A DNA stretch of 11,163 nucleotides from UBA4675 sp964601265 (GTDB lineage: Bacteria > Bacillota > Clostridia > Christensenellales > Borkfalkiaceae). Below, piece by piece: positions 6,022 to 11,163 of the stretch; position 1 is the stretch's first letter, and each line of letters starts with the position of its first letter. Where the stretch lies: assembly GCA_964601265.1 (NCBI GenBank), contig CAZRMT010000041.1, forward strand, positions 1 through 11,163. Direction: 5' to 3'. The notes under the pieces are model-generated. The model did no database searches. It was not told where the DNA came from and was given only the letters and a program-made list of their open reading frames with translations. The position numbers and the translations under genes were made by a program.

Positions 6022-7134
6022 TTATGCGATTTGGAAATCAAACGCTAAAGCTTCTACGGTGTATCCGTCGATACCGACAACGTTATCTCTAACAAGTTGT
6101 TCTCCGCAGTTCATAAACGCACCGCTTCTAATAATACCGCTACCGTTAGAACAAGTTAAGTTAACGCTCTTTAAATTCGTGCAACCGCTAAACGCTTCCA
6201 TAGGAATTTCGGAAGTCGATATTTCAAGTTTAGCAAGCGTAGTACAACTGCTAAACGCTTTCTCGCCTATCTTGGTACAATTAACAATTAAAGTGTTTTC
6301 TCCAAAACCGAGTTTAGTACAACCCTCAAACGCGCTGTTGCCAAGCGTTTCAACGTTATTTAAGTCTATCGCATACAACCCCGTACATCCGTTAAACGCA
6401 TCGTTCCCGATTTTCGTTACGCTATTCGGAATAATAATGTCGTTTAAAGACGTACACCCCTTGAAAAATCCTTCGGGAATAACGGTAACGTTTCCGTTAA
6501 ACACAAGCGTTTCGAGTATGGTGTTTCCGCTGAAAGCGTAAATCGAAAGCGTATCGCAATTCAACGTAACTTTTTTAAGTCCGTCGGGAATATAATAAGC
6601 AGTCGTATCAGTGCCTACGTTTTTGCTTTGAGTGATACTCGTCGAGCCGTCGCTCTCCTCGGTTCCGAAAATATATCCGAAAAGCTTTTCTTCGTTTTTA
6701 GCGTCTACACTTTTGCCCGTAAAGGGAAGTTCTATTTCGGTTAAATCGCTACAACCCGCAAACGCACCCGAATTTATAGTTTCGATATTGTATTTACCGT
6801 CTGCGTTTTTCTCAAACGAAATTTTGCTTATACCTTTTACGTTTTTAAAAGCATTTTCCTTAATTTCTCTTACGGGAAGCGATTTATACGTTGCGGGAAT
6901 AACGATTTCGATAGTTTCGCCGTCGTCGATTTTATCGCTGTCGTCGTCGGAAATCTTCAAAGACCTTATGATATAATAATCGTCCCTTTCTCCGTTATCG
7001 TCAACCGCTTTTTTAAGCTCGTAATCGAACGTCGTTTCTTTCACGGATACTTTATCGTCTTTTTTGCAACCAACGAGCGTCATTACGCCCAAAGCTAATA
7101 TTAAAGTCAATATAATACTAATGATTTTTTTCAT
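6022..7134 (-). CDS. BspA-like LRR_5 repeat lipoprotein
   Basis: Surface lipoprotein with leucine-rich repeats of the LRR_5/BspA type, a class often found in gut bacteria and linked to adhesion; the ligand is unknown. The signal peptide ends in the lipobox LVGC (20-23) followed by KKDDK. An acidic N-terminal stretch (about 26-75) precedes a repeat region (about 85-350) with roughly nine units built around xAFxGCTxL, each followed by a short strand (for example DAFNGCTGL, SAFEGCTKL, EAFSGCTNL). The last repeat is capped by a short tail ending QIA. There is no LPXTG motif or C-terminal anchor, so lipid attachment should hold it to the membrane. AAGGAG lies 6 nt before the ATG, with a sigma-A promoter and its own terminator. 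It lies downstream of the ABC permease with no clear terminator between. Confidence 0.92.
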   Translation of the reverse strand: MKKIISIILTLILALGVMTLVGCKKDDKVSVKETTFDYELKKAVDDNGERDDYYIIRSLKISDDDSDKIDDGETIEIVIPATYKSLPVREIKENAFKNVKGISKISFEKNADGKYNIETINSGAFAGCSDLTEIELPFTGKSVDAKNEEKLFGYIFGTEESDGSTSITQSKNVGTDTTAYYIPDGLKKVTLNCDTLSIYAFSGNTILETLVFNGNVTVIPEGFFKGCTSLNDIIIPNSVTKIGNDAFNGCTGLYAIDLNNVETLGNSAFEGCTKLGFGENTLIVNCTKIGEKAFSSCTTLAKLEISTSEIPMEAFSGCTNLKSVNLTCSNGSGIIRSGAFMNCGEQLVRDNVVGIDGYTVEALAFDFQIA

Positions 7135-7167
7135 AGTATTCTCCTTATGTGCTACTGTTTCCTAACA

Positions 7168-7196
7168 ATTTTAACATTTTGTCTGCCGTTTGTCAA
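7168..7196 (-). promoter_or_regulatory. Sigma-A promoter of the LRR lipoprotein
   Basis: On the minus strand TTGACA (7196-7191), a 17-bp spacer and TAAAAT (7173-7168): perfect -35 and five of six at -10. The predicted start is near 7161, giving a leader of about 27 nt that includes the AAGGAG ribosome site. Confidence 0.85.
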
Positions 7197-7241
7197 CGAT
7201 AAATAATAATTTTATATCAAGAAATATATCGGACTTGCTCT

Positions 7242-8015
7242 TTACCACCTTATTAAAAGTTTTTTCAGTAAATAAACGACAAATTCAAAAATAAGCGTTA
7301 ACAAAAGCGCAACCAAGCAATAGGCGAAAAGCTCGGGCGTTTTTTCAAACATATTCGCTTTTGCAATATACATCGCATGTCCCAAAGAATTAGTCGTGTA
7401 ACTTATAATCTCGGCGGAGATTACCGCTTTTATACATAATCCTCCGCTAACCGACAACCCTTGCAAAAAATCGGGCAAAGTTAAAGGAACGTAAATATCG
7501 GTTAGCTTTTTAAAAAACGACCCGCTCATAGTGTCGGTAACCTCTATCAAGTCTTTATCGATATGTTCCACACCGTATACGGTTTGAGAATAAACGACGG
7601 GGAATGCCATTAAAAACCCTATCACTATCGGCGTATTTTGTTTACCGAACGACAATAGCACAACTAACGTTATCGCCATAACCGGAATAGATTTCATAAG
7701 CGCTATAAACGGCTTTAAACACGCTTTAAAATACTTATTAAGTCCGCCTATAAGCCCGAAAACACCGCCGAACACCACAGAATACAATAAACTTTTCGTT
7801 ATACGCAAAAGCGTTCCGTTAAGTTTTAAGTAAAACTTTTTATTAGAAAAAAGATTTTTCAGTTCCCTAATTACGTCGCTAAACGCAGGAAAAACGTAGT
7901 CCTCTATCTTTTTCGCTTTAACGTATATTTCCCAAAAACCTAAAACGGCTATAAAAAATATTACAGCCGTTATGGTATATTTATTTCTTTTTAAAAAAGC
8001 ATTAAACCCTTTCAT
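7242..8015 (-). CDS. ABC transporter permease, NitT/TauT (SsuC/ThiX-like) type
   Basis: Inner-membrane channel subunit of an importer of the nitrate/sulfonate/taurine or thiamine-precursor class. The 257-aa protein has about six helices: an N-terminal anchor (about 14-32), then the BPD_transp_1 domain from about 70. Family-like segments are KSIPVMAITLVVLLSFG (108-124) and FLMAFPVVYSQTVYGVEHID (134-153); the EAA coupling loop, which docks the ATPase, spans about 159-187 with the usual P-L-P residues. The start overlaps the stop of the substrate-binding gene by 14 nt and has no clear ribosome site of its own, so translational coupling is likely. No ATPase gene follows and no obvious terminator lies before the LRR gene's promoter. 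Confidence 0.92.
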   Translation of the reverse strand: MKGFNAFLKRNKYTITAVIFFIAVLGFWEIYVKAKKIEDYVFPAFSDVIRELKNLFSNKKFYLKLNGTLLRITKSLLYSVVFGGVFGLIGGLNKYFKACLKPFIALMKSIPVMAITLVVLLSFGKQNTPIVIGFLMAFPVVYSQTVYGVEHIDKDLIEVTDTMSGSFFKKLTDIYVPLTLPDFLQGLSVSGGLCIKAVISAEIISYTTNSLGHAMYIAKANMFEKTPELFAYCLVALLLTLIFEFVVYLLKKLLIRW

Positions 8016-8997
8016 AGAACACGCTTGCGTTTTCTTCCGTATAAGAAACGCCCAACATAGTTATAAATTTAACGATATCCGCTTTACACTCGCCCGCTCT
8101 TACGAATTTTTGGTTCATTCTTAAATACGCTTCTTTTACGATTGCGCCTTTTAAAGTCGACCTTTCGGTTTGTTCCATATAAGAACCTAACTCAAACGCA
8201 TTGTCTTCGCTAGCGTTGAGATATTCTATTGAAGTTTTTACTTTCGATAAAAATTCTTCTATTTGCGTTTGACTTAAAGTGGATTTAGCAAAAACGCTCG
8301 CTTGAGGATAATCCATATTTTCGGCTTCTTTCCATACTTCGGAAAGCGAACACAAAATTTTTAATCCGCTTATATTCTTCATTGCGTTGGTGACCGCAGG
8401 TTCGCCTAGCACCGCAAACTCCGTTTCGCCCTTTTTAAGCCCCGCCATTATAACGGACGCTTCCGAAGCCTCGCACGAACAGTTTGTTATTTCGGCTTTA
8501 TTCAATAAATATTTAAAAGTTTTGTCGGGAACTGCGTTAACGGCGGTAAACGCCACCGTTTTATTAGAAAACTGCGACATAAAAGTATTTAAGTCCTTGT
8601 CACACTCGTCAAAAGTTTGACCGCTTTTCGCAACTAAATATAAATTTCCCCAACTGGTTACCGCACAAATTTTGTAGTTGCTCTTTTTTATAGCTATATT
8701 CATACCAGCGTTAGTGGGAGCTATTACGAAATCGCTTTGCCCCGCCGTAAGCGTGGACGCAACGCCGTCGGAAGAAATTATATCGTAAGTATAGTTTTTG
8801 TCATTTTTAATCATTTCGGCAATAGCCATTATGGGTGCGCCGTCGGGAGCGGAAACCGAAAGAACCGTCGTCTCTTCGCTGTCACTCGTAGTTCCCGAAG
8901 AAGACGAAGACGTAGTTTTTCCGCCGTTACAACCCGCAAAACAACACAGCGCCGTTGCAAACGCCATTATTAAAGCTAAAATTCTGATTTTTTTCAT
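8002..8997 (-). CDS. ABC transporter substrate-binding lipoprotein, NMT1/SsuA-like
   Basis: Lipid-anchored solute receptor that delivers its ligand to the overlapping permease. The signal peptide ends in lipobox FAGC (20-23), followed by a Ser/Thr linker (about 28-40). The mature part (331 aa total, normal for the family) begins LSVSAPDGAPIMAIAEM, the typical opening of NMT1/TauA-type periplasmic-binding folds, and contains the usual two-lobe features (the DFVIAPTNAG segment at about 89-98 and EFAVLGEPAV further on). The ligand cannot be read from sequence; nitrate, sulfonates, taurine and pyrimidine precursors of thiamine are options for the class. GAGG lies 6 nt before the ATG. The promoter has a perfect -10 but no -35 and a palindrome at -41.5, indicating activator control by the divergent Crp/Fnr regulator. 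Confidence 0.92.
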   Translation of the reverse strand: MKKIRILALIMAFATALCCFAGCNGGKTTSSSSSGTTSDSEETTVLSVSAPDGAPIMAIAEMIKNDKNYTYDIISSDGVASTLTAGQSDFVIAPTNAGMNIAIKKSNYKICAVTSWGNLYLVAKSGQTFDECDKDLNTFMSQFSNKTVAFTAVNAVPDKTFKYLLNKAEITNCSCEASEASVIMAGLKKGETEFAVLGEPAVTNAMKNISGLKILCSLSEVWKEAENMDYPQASVFAKSTLSQTQIEEFLSKVKTSIEYLNASEDNAFELGSYMEQTERSTLKGAIVKEAYLRMNQKFVRAGECKADIVKFITMLGVSYTEENASVFYERV

Positions 8998-9013
8998 ATC
9001 TTACCTCGTATTA

Positions 9014-9042
9014 TTGACTTTTTTGTTTTATTATAGTACACT
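9014..9042 (+). promoter_or_regulatory. Sigma-A promoter of the Crp/Fnr regulator
   Basis: TTGACT (9014-9019), 17-bp spacer, TACACT (9037-9042), predicted start near 9049. The opposite-strand -10 for the transporter (9030-9035) lies inside this spacer, so the two promoters occupy the same DNA and probably compete for polymerase. Confidence 0.75.
9030..9035 (-). promoter_or_regulatory. Activator-type promoter (-10) of the substrate-binding/permease operon
   Basis: Minus-strand TATAAT (9035-9030), predicted start near 9023, about 26 nt before the ATG. At 16-18 bp upstream there is only CGGATT-like sequence, no -35 match. The palindrome at 9057-9072 is centred at about -41.5, where class II Crp/Fnr activators replace a -35 element. 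Confidence 0.7.
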
Positions 9043-9056
9043 TAAAACAAAAAATC

Positions 9057-9072
9057 CGTTGCAAATGCAACG
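9057..9072. promoter_or_regulatory. Probable Crp/Fnr-family operator, perfect 16-bp palindrome
   Basis: CGTTGCAAATGCAACG is a perfect dyad (7-bp arms CGTTGCA/TGCAACG, 2-bp centre), close to the 14-16 bp dyads of Crp/Fnr proteins. It lies at about -41.5 for the transporter promoter and at about +9 to +24 for the regulator's transcript, ending 2 bp before its first ATG. This geometry predicts activation of the transporter and autorepression of the regulator. Confidence 0.75.
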
Positions 9073-9074
9073 TA

Positions 9075-9752
9075 ATGAGCAGTATGAGTAATTTAAAAAA
9101 AATAAAACTATTTAGCAACCTCACCGAAGAAGAGGCGAAAAGATTTATTACGTGCGTAAAAGCAAAGCTCGTTACTCTAAAAAAAGGCGAACGACTTTTC
9201 CTTGCCGGGGACGAACCCAAAAATGTAGCGCTCGTTTTATCGGGTTCGCTATTCGTAACGCAAAGCGATTATATGGGAAACAACTCCATACTGTCTACCG
9301 TTACCGAAAACAATCTTTTCGGCGGAGGTTTTGCCTATTCGGGGGTAACCCGTATAACGGTAACCGTCGTAGCAGGTTGCGACAGCCGAGTTTTACTAAT
9401 AGATAAAGATAGACTGCTCTCCCCTTGCGGAAATTGTCTATCGCACTCTAAAATATTGATAAATCTCATTAAAATTTTGTCGGCAAGAAACGTAAATCTT
9501 ATGGAAAAAATACAAAATCTGTCGGGACGAACTATACGGCAAAAAATTCTTTCGTTGCTTTATACCTTTTCTCTCAATTCCAAAAATAAGCGAATAACCT
9601 TGCCTTACACAAGACAGCAAATGTCAGACTATTTATGCGTAGACAGATCCGCCCTTTCAAGGGAACTGTCCGCATTAAAAAAAGAAGGGATAATAGATTA
9701 TCGTAAAAACGAATTTATCTTTTTAACCGATAAAGCGGAAAGATACGAATAA
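9075..9752 (+). CDS. Crp/Fnr-family transcriptional regulator
   Basis: Cytosolic effector-sensing transcription factor. The 225-aa protein has an N-terminal cNMP-binding beta-barrel (about 10-110), a dimerisation helix (about 122-148) and a C-terminal winged helix-turn-helix (about 150-218) with TRQQMSDYLCVDRSALSREL (179-198) as the DNA-reading element. The barrel lacks the cAMP-contact arginine/serine motif of true Crp, so another signal is likely. A CxxC (C118/C121) just before the long helix, plus C102, could be redox- or metal-sensitive, but this is not an Fnr-type N-terminal cysteine cluster. Starts at 9075 and 9084 are both possible; neither has a good ribosome site, because the operator palindrome occupies that space. 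It is divergent from the transporter it probably activates. Confidence 0.92.
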   Translation: MSSMSNLKKIKLFSNLTEEEAKRFITCVKAKLVTLKKGERLFLAGDEPKNVALVLSGSLFVTQSDYMGNNSILSTVTENNLFGGGFAYSGVTRITVTVVAGCDSRVLLIDKDRLLSPCGNCLSHSKILINLIKILSARNVNLMEKIQNLSGRTIRQKILSLLYTFSLNSKNKRITLPYTRQQMSDYLCVDRSALSRELSALKKEGIIDYRKNEFIFLTDKAERYE

Positions 9753-9773
9753 ACGCCTTATACGGGGCTTTTT
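9751..9773 (+). terminator. Weak terminator after the Crp/Fnr gene
   Basis: GCCTT (9755-9759) can pair with GGGGC (9764-9768) using two G-U pairs around a 4-nt loop, followed by TTTTT and flanked by AAA. The stem is short, so readthrough is possible. It directly follows the stop codon. Confidence 0.4.
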
Positions 9774-9873
9774 CACTGTTTTTAACCATAATAACTTTTA
9801 TACAATTTAATTACACAAAAACACGTCTTTAATAAACTCAACGCAAAATTATGGCGCAAAATCTATTGATTTA

Positions 9874-9902
9874 TTGCCTTTTTAAACAAGTTATGCTACA
9901 AT
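9874..9902 (+). promoter_or_regulatory. Promoter of the unknown 332-aa gene
   Basis: TTGCCT (9874-9879), 17-bp spacer, TACAAT (9897-9902) preceded by an extended -10 TG (9894-9895). The predicted start is near 9909. GGAG (9917-9920) then sits 7 nt before the ATG at 9928. The gene therefore has its own expression signals. The rest of the 9774-9873 stretch is AT-rich with nothing I recognise. Confidence 0.7.
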
Positions 9903-9927
9903 TATCAAATTAAAATGGAGATGGGTT

Positions 9928-10926
9928 ATGTTTAATAAGTATTTATTTCCAAAAATGAAGTATACAAAAAATGAAGTAAGTTTTATGTACATATTTTTTG
10001 AAAACGGAGATTTTTTAGAAATTAAAGGTTCTGAAATTTTTAATTTTTCAATAAACATTTACGATAAACTTATTCGAAGTCGTAAAGGATACAACCCCGT
10101 TATTGAAAGCGGTTATTTTAAATTAAAGATTTGTAATAAATCTGCTTTTACCAAAAGTTCACATTTTTTATATAATGAAGCCGATTTCAGAAAAAACAGA
10201 AAATCATATATAGAAAATAGATGCGTTAATGAAAGCTGGATAACCGAAATTTGGCTGTTTAATAGCTATAGTTGGCACAAAGTATTACATTGTGAATCCA
10301 AAGGAAAAATGGATGGAGATTTTTTATTGCTTGAATTCCTACCGCAACCACAAATGGGAACCTTCAAAAATGAAAATCATTATGTAAATATAAAGAATAT
10401 TGAAAAAGAAGACATATTCAAAATAGATTTAGATTTTGAAAACTGCGAAAGTTTTGCTGTTTACAATGACGAAATAGAGGATGTAAACATCGATTTTGAA
10501 GACAAACTCGAATGGGGTGCAGGAGATTTATATAGAAAAGCAATTGGTGGATATATTAAAATTAAACTAAATAAGGATTTTGCCTTAAGAGAAAATCATC
10601 TTTTTAAAAACAAAAAAAGTTTAAAGATTGTGGATTTTGAAAGAAGATTATGTGGCAAAAAAGGAGAAGATATTCATGATATATGCCATTTATATATTGA
10701 TTTTTATCATGCTGGATATGGAGAAGTTCAGGTTGAATGTGTTGAAGTAGATGATATAAAAACGGACGAAGAAATTAAAAATATTGAAAAGAAAGAAGAA
10801 CAAACCGGTCAATCTTACTATTATTATGAAGGCGGATATTGTAAAAAACACAAAGACGGTTCAATAATAATTGCCTTTGGCAAAAACGCAAGAAATACAA
10901 TAAATAAAATGTGTAACAAGGGTTAA
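9928..10926 (+). CDS. Unknown 332-aa protein with an apparent internal duplication
   Basis: Not recognised. The protein is soluble, with no signal peptide or TM helix, and rich in aromatic, Lys, Glu and Asp residues. Two ~100-residue halves look related: residues 22-122 and 176-276 both run from an acidic strand through an (I/L)Y(D/R)K segment to GYxKxKx (62-68, 208-214), a basic stretch ending R-C or R-L-C (98-99, 240-242), then an alternating aromatic strand (ITEIWLF, IHDICHLYI) and a late Cys/Glu strand. A Glu/Lys-rich linker (277-291) leads to a C-terminal piece with YYYYEGGYC (297-305). By eye the gene is AT-richer and has far fewer CG dinucleotides than its neighbours, suggesting a different origin. 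It has its own promoter, a good ribosome site and a terminator, and lies next to a tRNA gene. Immunity or accessory roles are possible but unsupported. Confidence 0.8.
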   Translation: MFNKYLFPKMKYTKNEVSFMYIFFENGDFLEIKGSEIFNFSINIYDKLIRSRKGYNPVIESGYFKLKICNKSAFTKSSHFLYNEADFRKNRKSYIENRCVNESWITEIWLFNSYSWHKVLHCESKGKMDGDFLLLEFLPQPQMGTFKNENHYVNIKNIEKEDIFKIDLDFENCESFAVYNDEIEDVNIDFEDKLEWGAGDLYRKAIGGYIKIKLNKDFALRENHLFKNKKSLKIVDFERRLCGKKGEDIHDICHLYIDFYHAGYGEVQVECVEVDDIKTDEEIKNIEKKEEQTGQSYYYYEGGYCKKHKDGSIIIAFGKNARNTINKMCNKG

Positions 10927-10986
10927 TTTTTTAAAAACAGCTTAATTAGCTTTGATATTAACAACTTGTTTTAGAAACAAAAAATC

Positions 10987-11023
10987 GGGATACCCACTTA
11001 TTTGCTGGTATCCCTTATCTTTT
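10987..11023 (+). terminator. Terminator after the unknown 332-aa gene
   Basis: Perfect 8-bp stem GGGATACC / GGTATCCC (10987-10994 with 11007-11014), 12-nt loop, then TTATCTTTT. It lies about 60 bp past the stop codon. The sequence between stop and stem is AT-rich with no other feature. Confidence 0.75.
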
Positions 11024-11078
11024 GTCTATGAAGTAAAAATAGCGAAATATTAAAACTATTCTAAAAACGTCTGCTTTT

Positions 11079-11118
11079 GCTATAAAAATAGCAAAAACCA
11101 CAGGACACTGTGGTTTTT
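11079..11118 (-). terminator. Terminator after tRNA-Arg
   Basis: A perfect 11-bp stem AAAAACCACAG / CTGTGGTTTTT (11093-11103 with 11108-11118) has a 4-nt loop, beginning 1 nt past the tRNA CCA end. On the minus strand the 3' arm ends in TTTTT. A second small dyad GCTAT-AAAA-ATAGC (11079-11092) follows immediately and may reinforce it. The main stem is symmetric enough to work in both directions. Confidence 0.85.
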
Positions 11119-11119
11119 G

Positions 11120-11163
11120 TGGTACTCCCGACGAGAATCGAACTCATAATTGTCCCTTAGGAG
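11120..11163 (-). tRNA. tRNA-Arg (anticodon CCU), 3' part, cut by the window edge
   Basis: Reading the minus strand from 11163: anticodon loop CTCCTAA (U33, anticodon CCU, A37-A38), 3' anticodon stem GGGAC, 4-nt variable loop AATT, T-arm ATGAG-TTCGATT-CTCGT (with one G-U pair), 3' acceptor strand CGGGAGT, discriminator A and an encoded CCA. The anticodon CCU reads the AGG arginine codon. The 5' half lies beyond the window, so pairing of the anticodon and acceptor stems cannot be checked; the 5' acceptor should read ACTCCCG. Confidence 0.88.

Noticed and set aside
6059..6541. 160-aa open frame opposite the LRR lipoprotein
   Set aside because: It is an antisense shadow of a repetitive gene: its repeated phrases mirror the LRR units and it has no signals of its own.
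7135..7241. Possible terminator after the ABC permease
   Set aside because: Only AT-only weak pairing is visible near 7210-7230, with no GC stem or T run in the right place.
8737..8973. Arginine-rich 78-aa open frame opposite the substrate-binding gene
   Set aside because: The Arg run is the complement of the Ser/Thr linker codons of the lipoprotein on the other strand; no ribosome site.
11093..11163. Possible att site or integration junction at tRNA-Arg
   Set aside because: I saw no second copy of the tRNA 3' end in the window and no integrase gene, so an island boundary cannot be supported here.

Overview
The window looks like chromosome from a low-GC, anaerobic, spore-forming Firmicute, probably an uncultured gut-type Clostridia lineage. 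The evidence is a clear SpoIIID sporulation regulator, a PerR plus reverse-rubrerythrin peroxide-defence pair typical of anaerobic clostridia, lipoproteins with LRR_5 (BspA-type) repeats, strong AGGAG-like ribosome sites, consensus sigma-A promoters and many short hairpin/T-run terminators. No phage, transposase or CRISPR array is visible.

Layout. Positions 1-360 are non-coding: two REP-like palindromic repeats, further small hairpins and a terminator. Positions 361-2713 (minus) hold four genes in two transcription groups. A 206-aa membrane protein and a PfkB-family sugar kinase are driven by a perfect TTGACA-17-TATAAT promoter. spoIIID and dut sit behind a candidate sigma-E promoter and are 10 bp apart. 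Positions 2813-3925 (minus) encode a secreted VanW/G5-domain protein. Divergent from it, 4046-4992 (plus) is a perR-reverse rubrerythrin operon with a perfect 7-5-7 inverted repeat over its transcription start. A 10-TM EamA/DMT permease (5019-5930, minus) converges on rubrerythrin. A BspA-like LRR lipoprotein (6022-7134, minus) follows, with its own promoter and terminator.

Positions 7242-9752 form a regulatory unit. A lipoprotein substrate-binding protein and an overlapping NitT/TauT-type ABC permease (minus) face a divergent Crp/Fnr-family regulator (plus). The 77-bp gap contains two overlapping promoters and a perfect 16-bp palindrome. Its centre lies at -41.5 for the transporter promoter (class II activator position) and just downstream of the regulator's own start (autorepression position). 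The ATPase of this transporter is not in the window.

Positions 9928-10926 (plus) encode an unrecognised 332-aa protein, AT-richer and poorer in CG than its neighbours by eye, apparently built from two copies of a ~100-residue module. It lies between crp and the 3' end of a tRNA-Arg(CCU) gene (minus) that runs off the right edge.

The strongest leads are the Crp/Fnr switch, the duplicated unknown protein beside the tRNA, the candidate sigma-E spoIIID-dut operon, and two stop codons lying inside terminator hairpins. I found no wholly new multi-gene system that I could defend from sequence alone.
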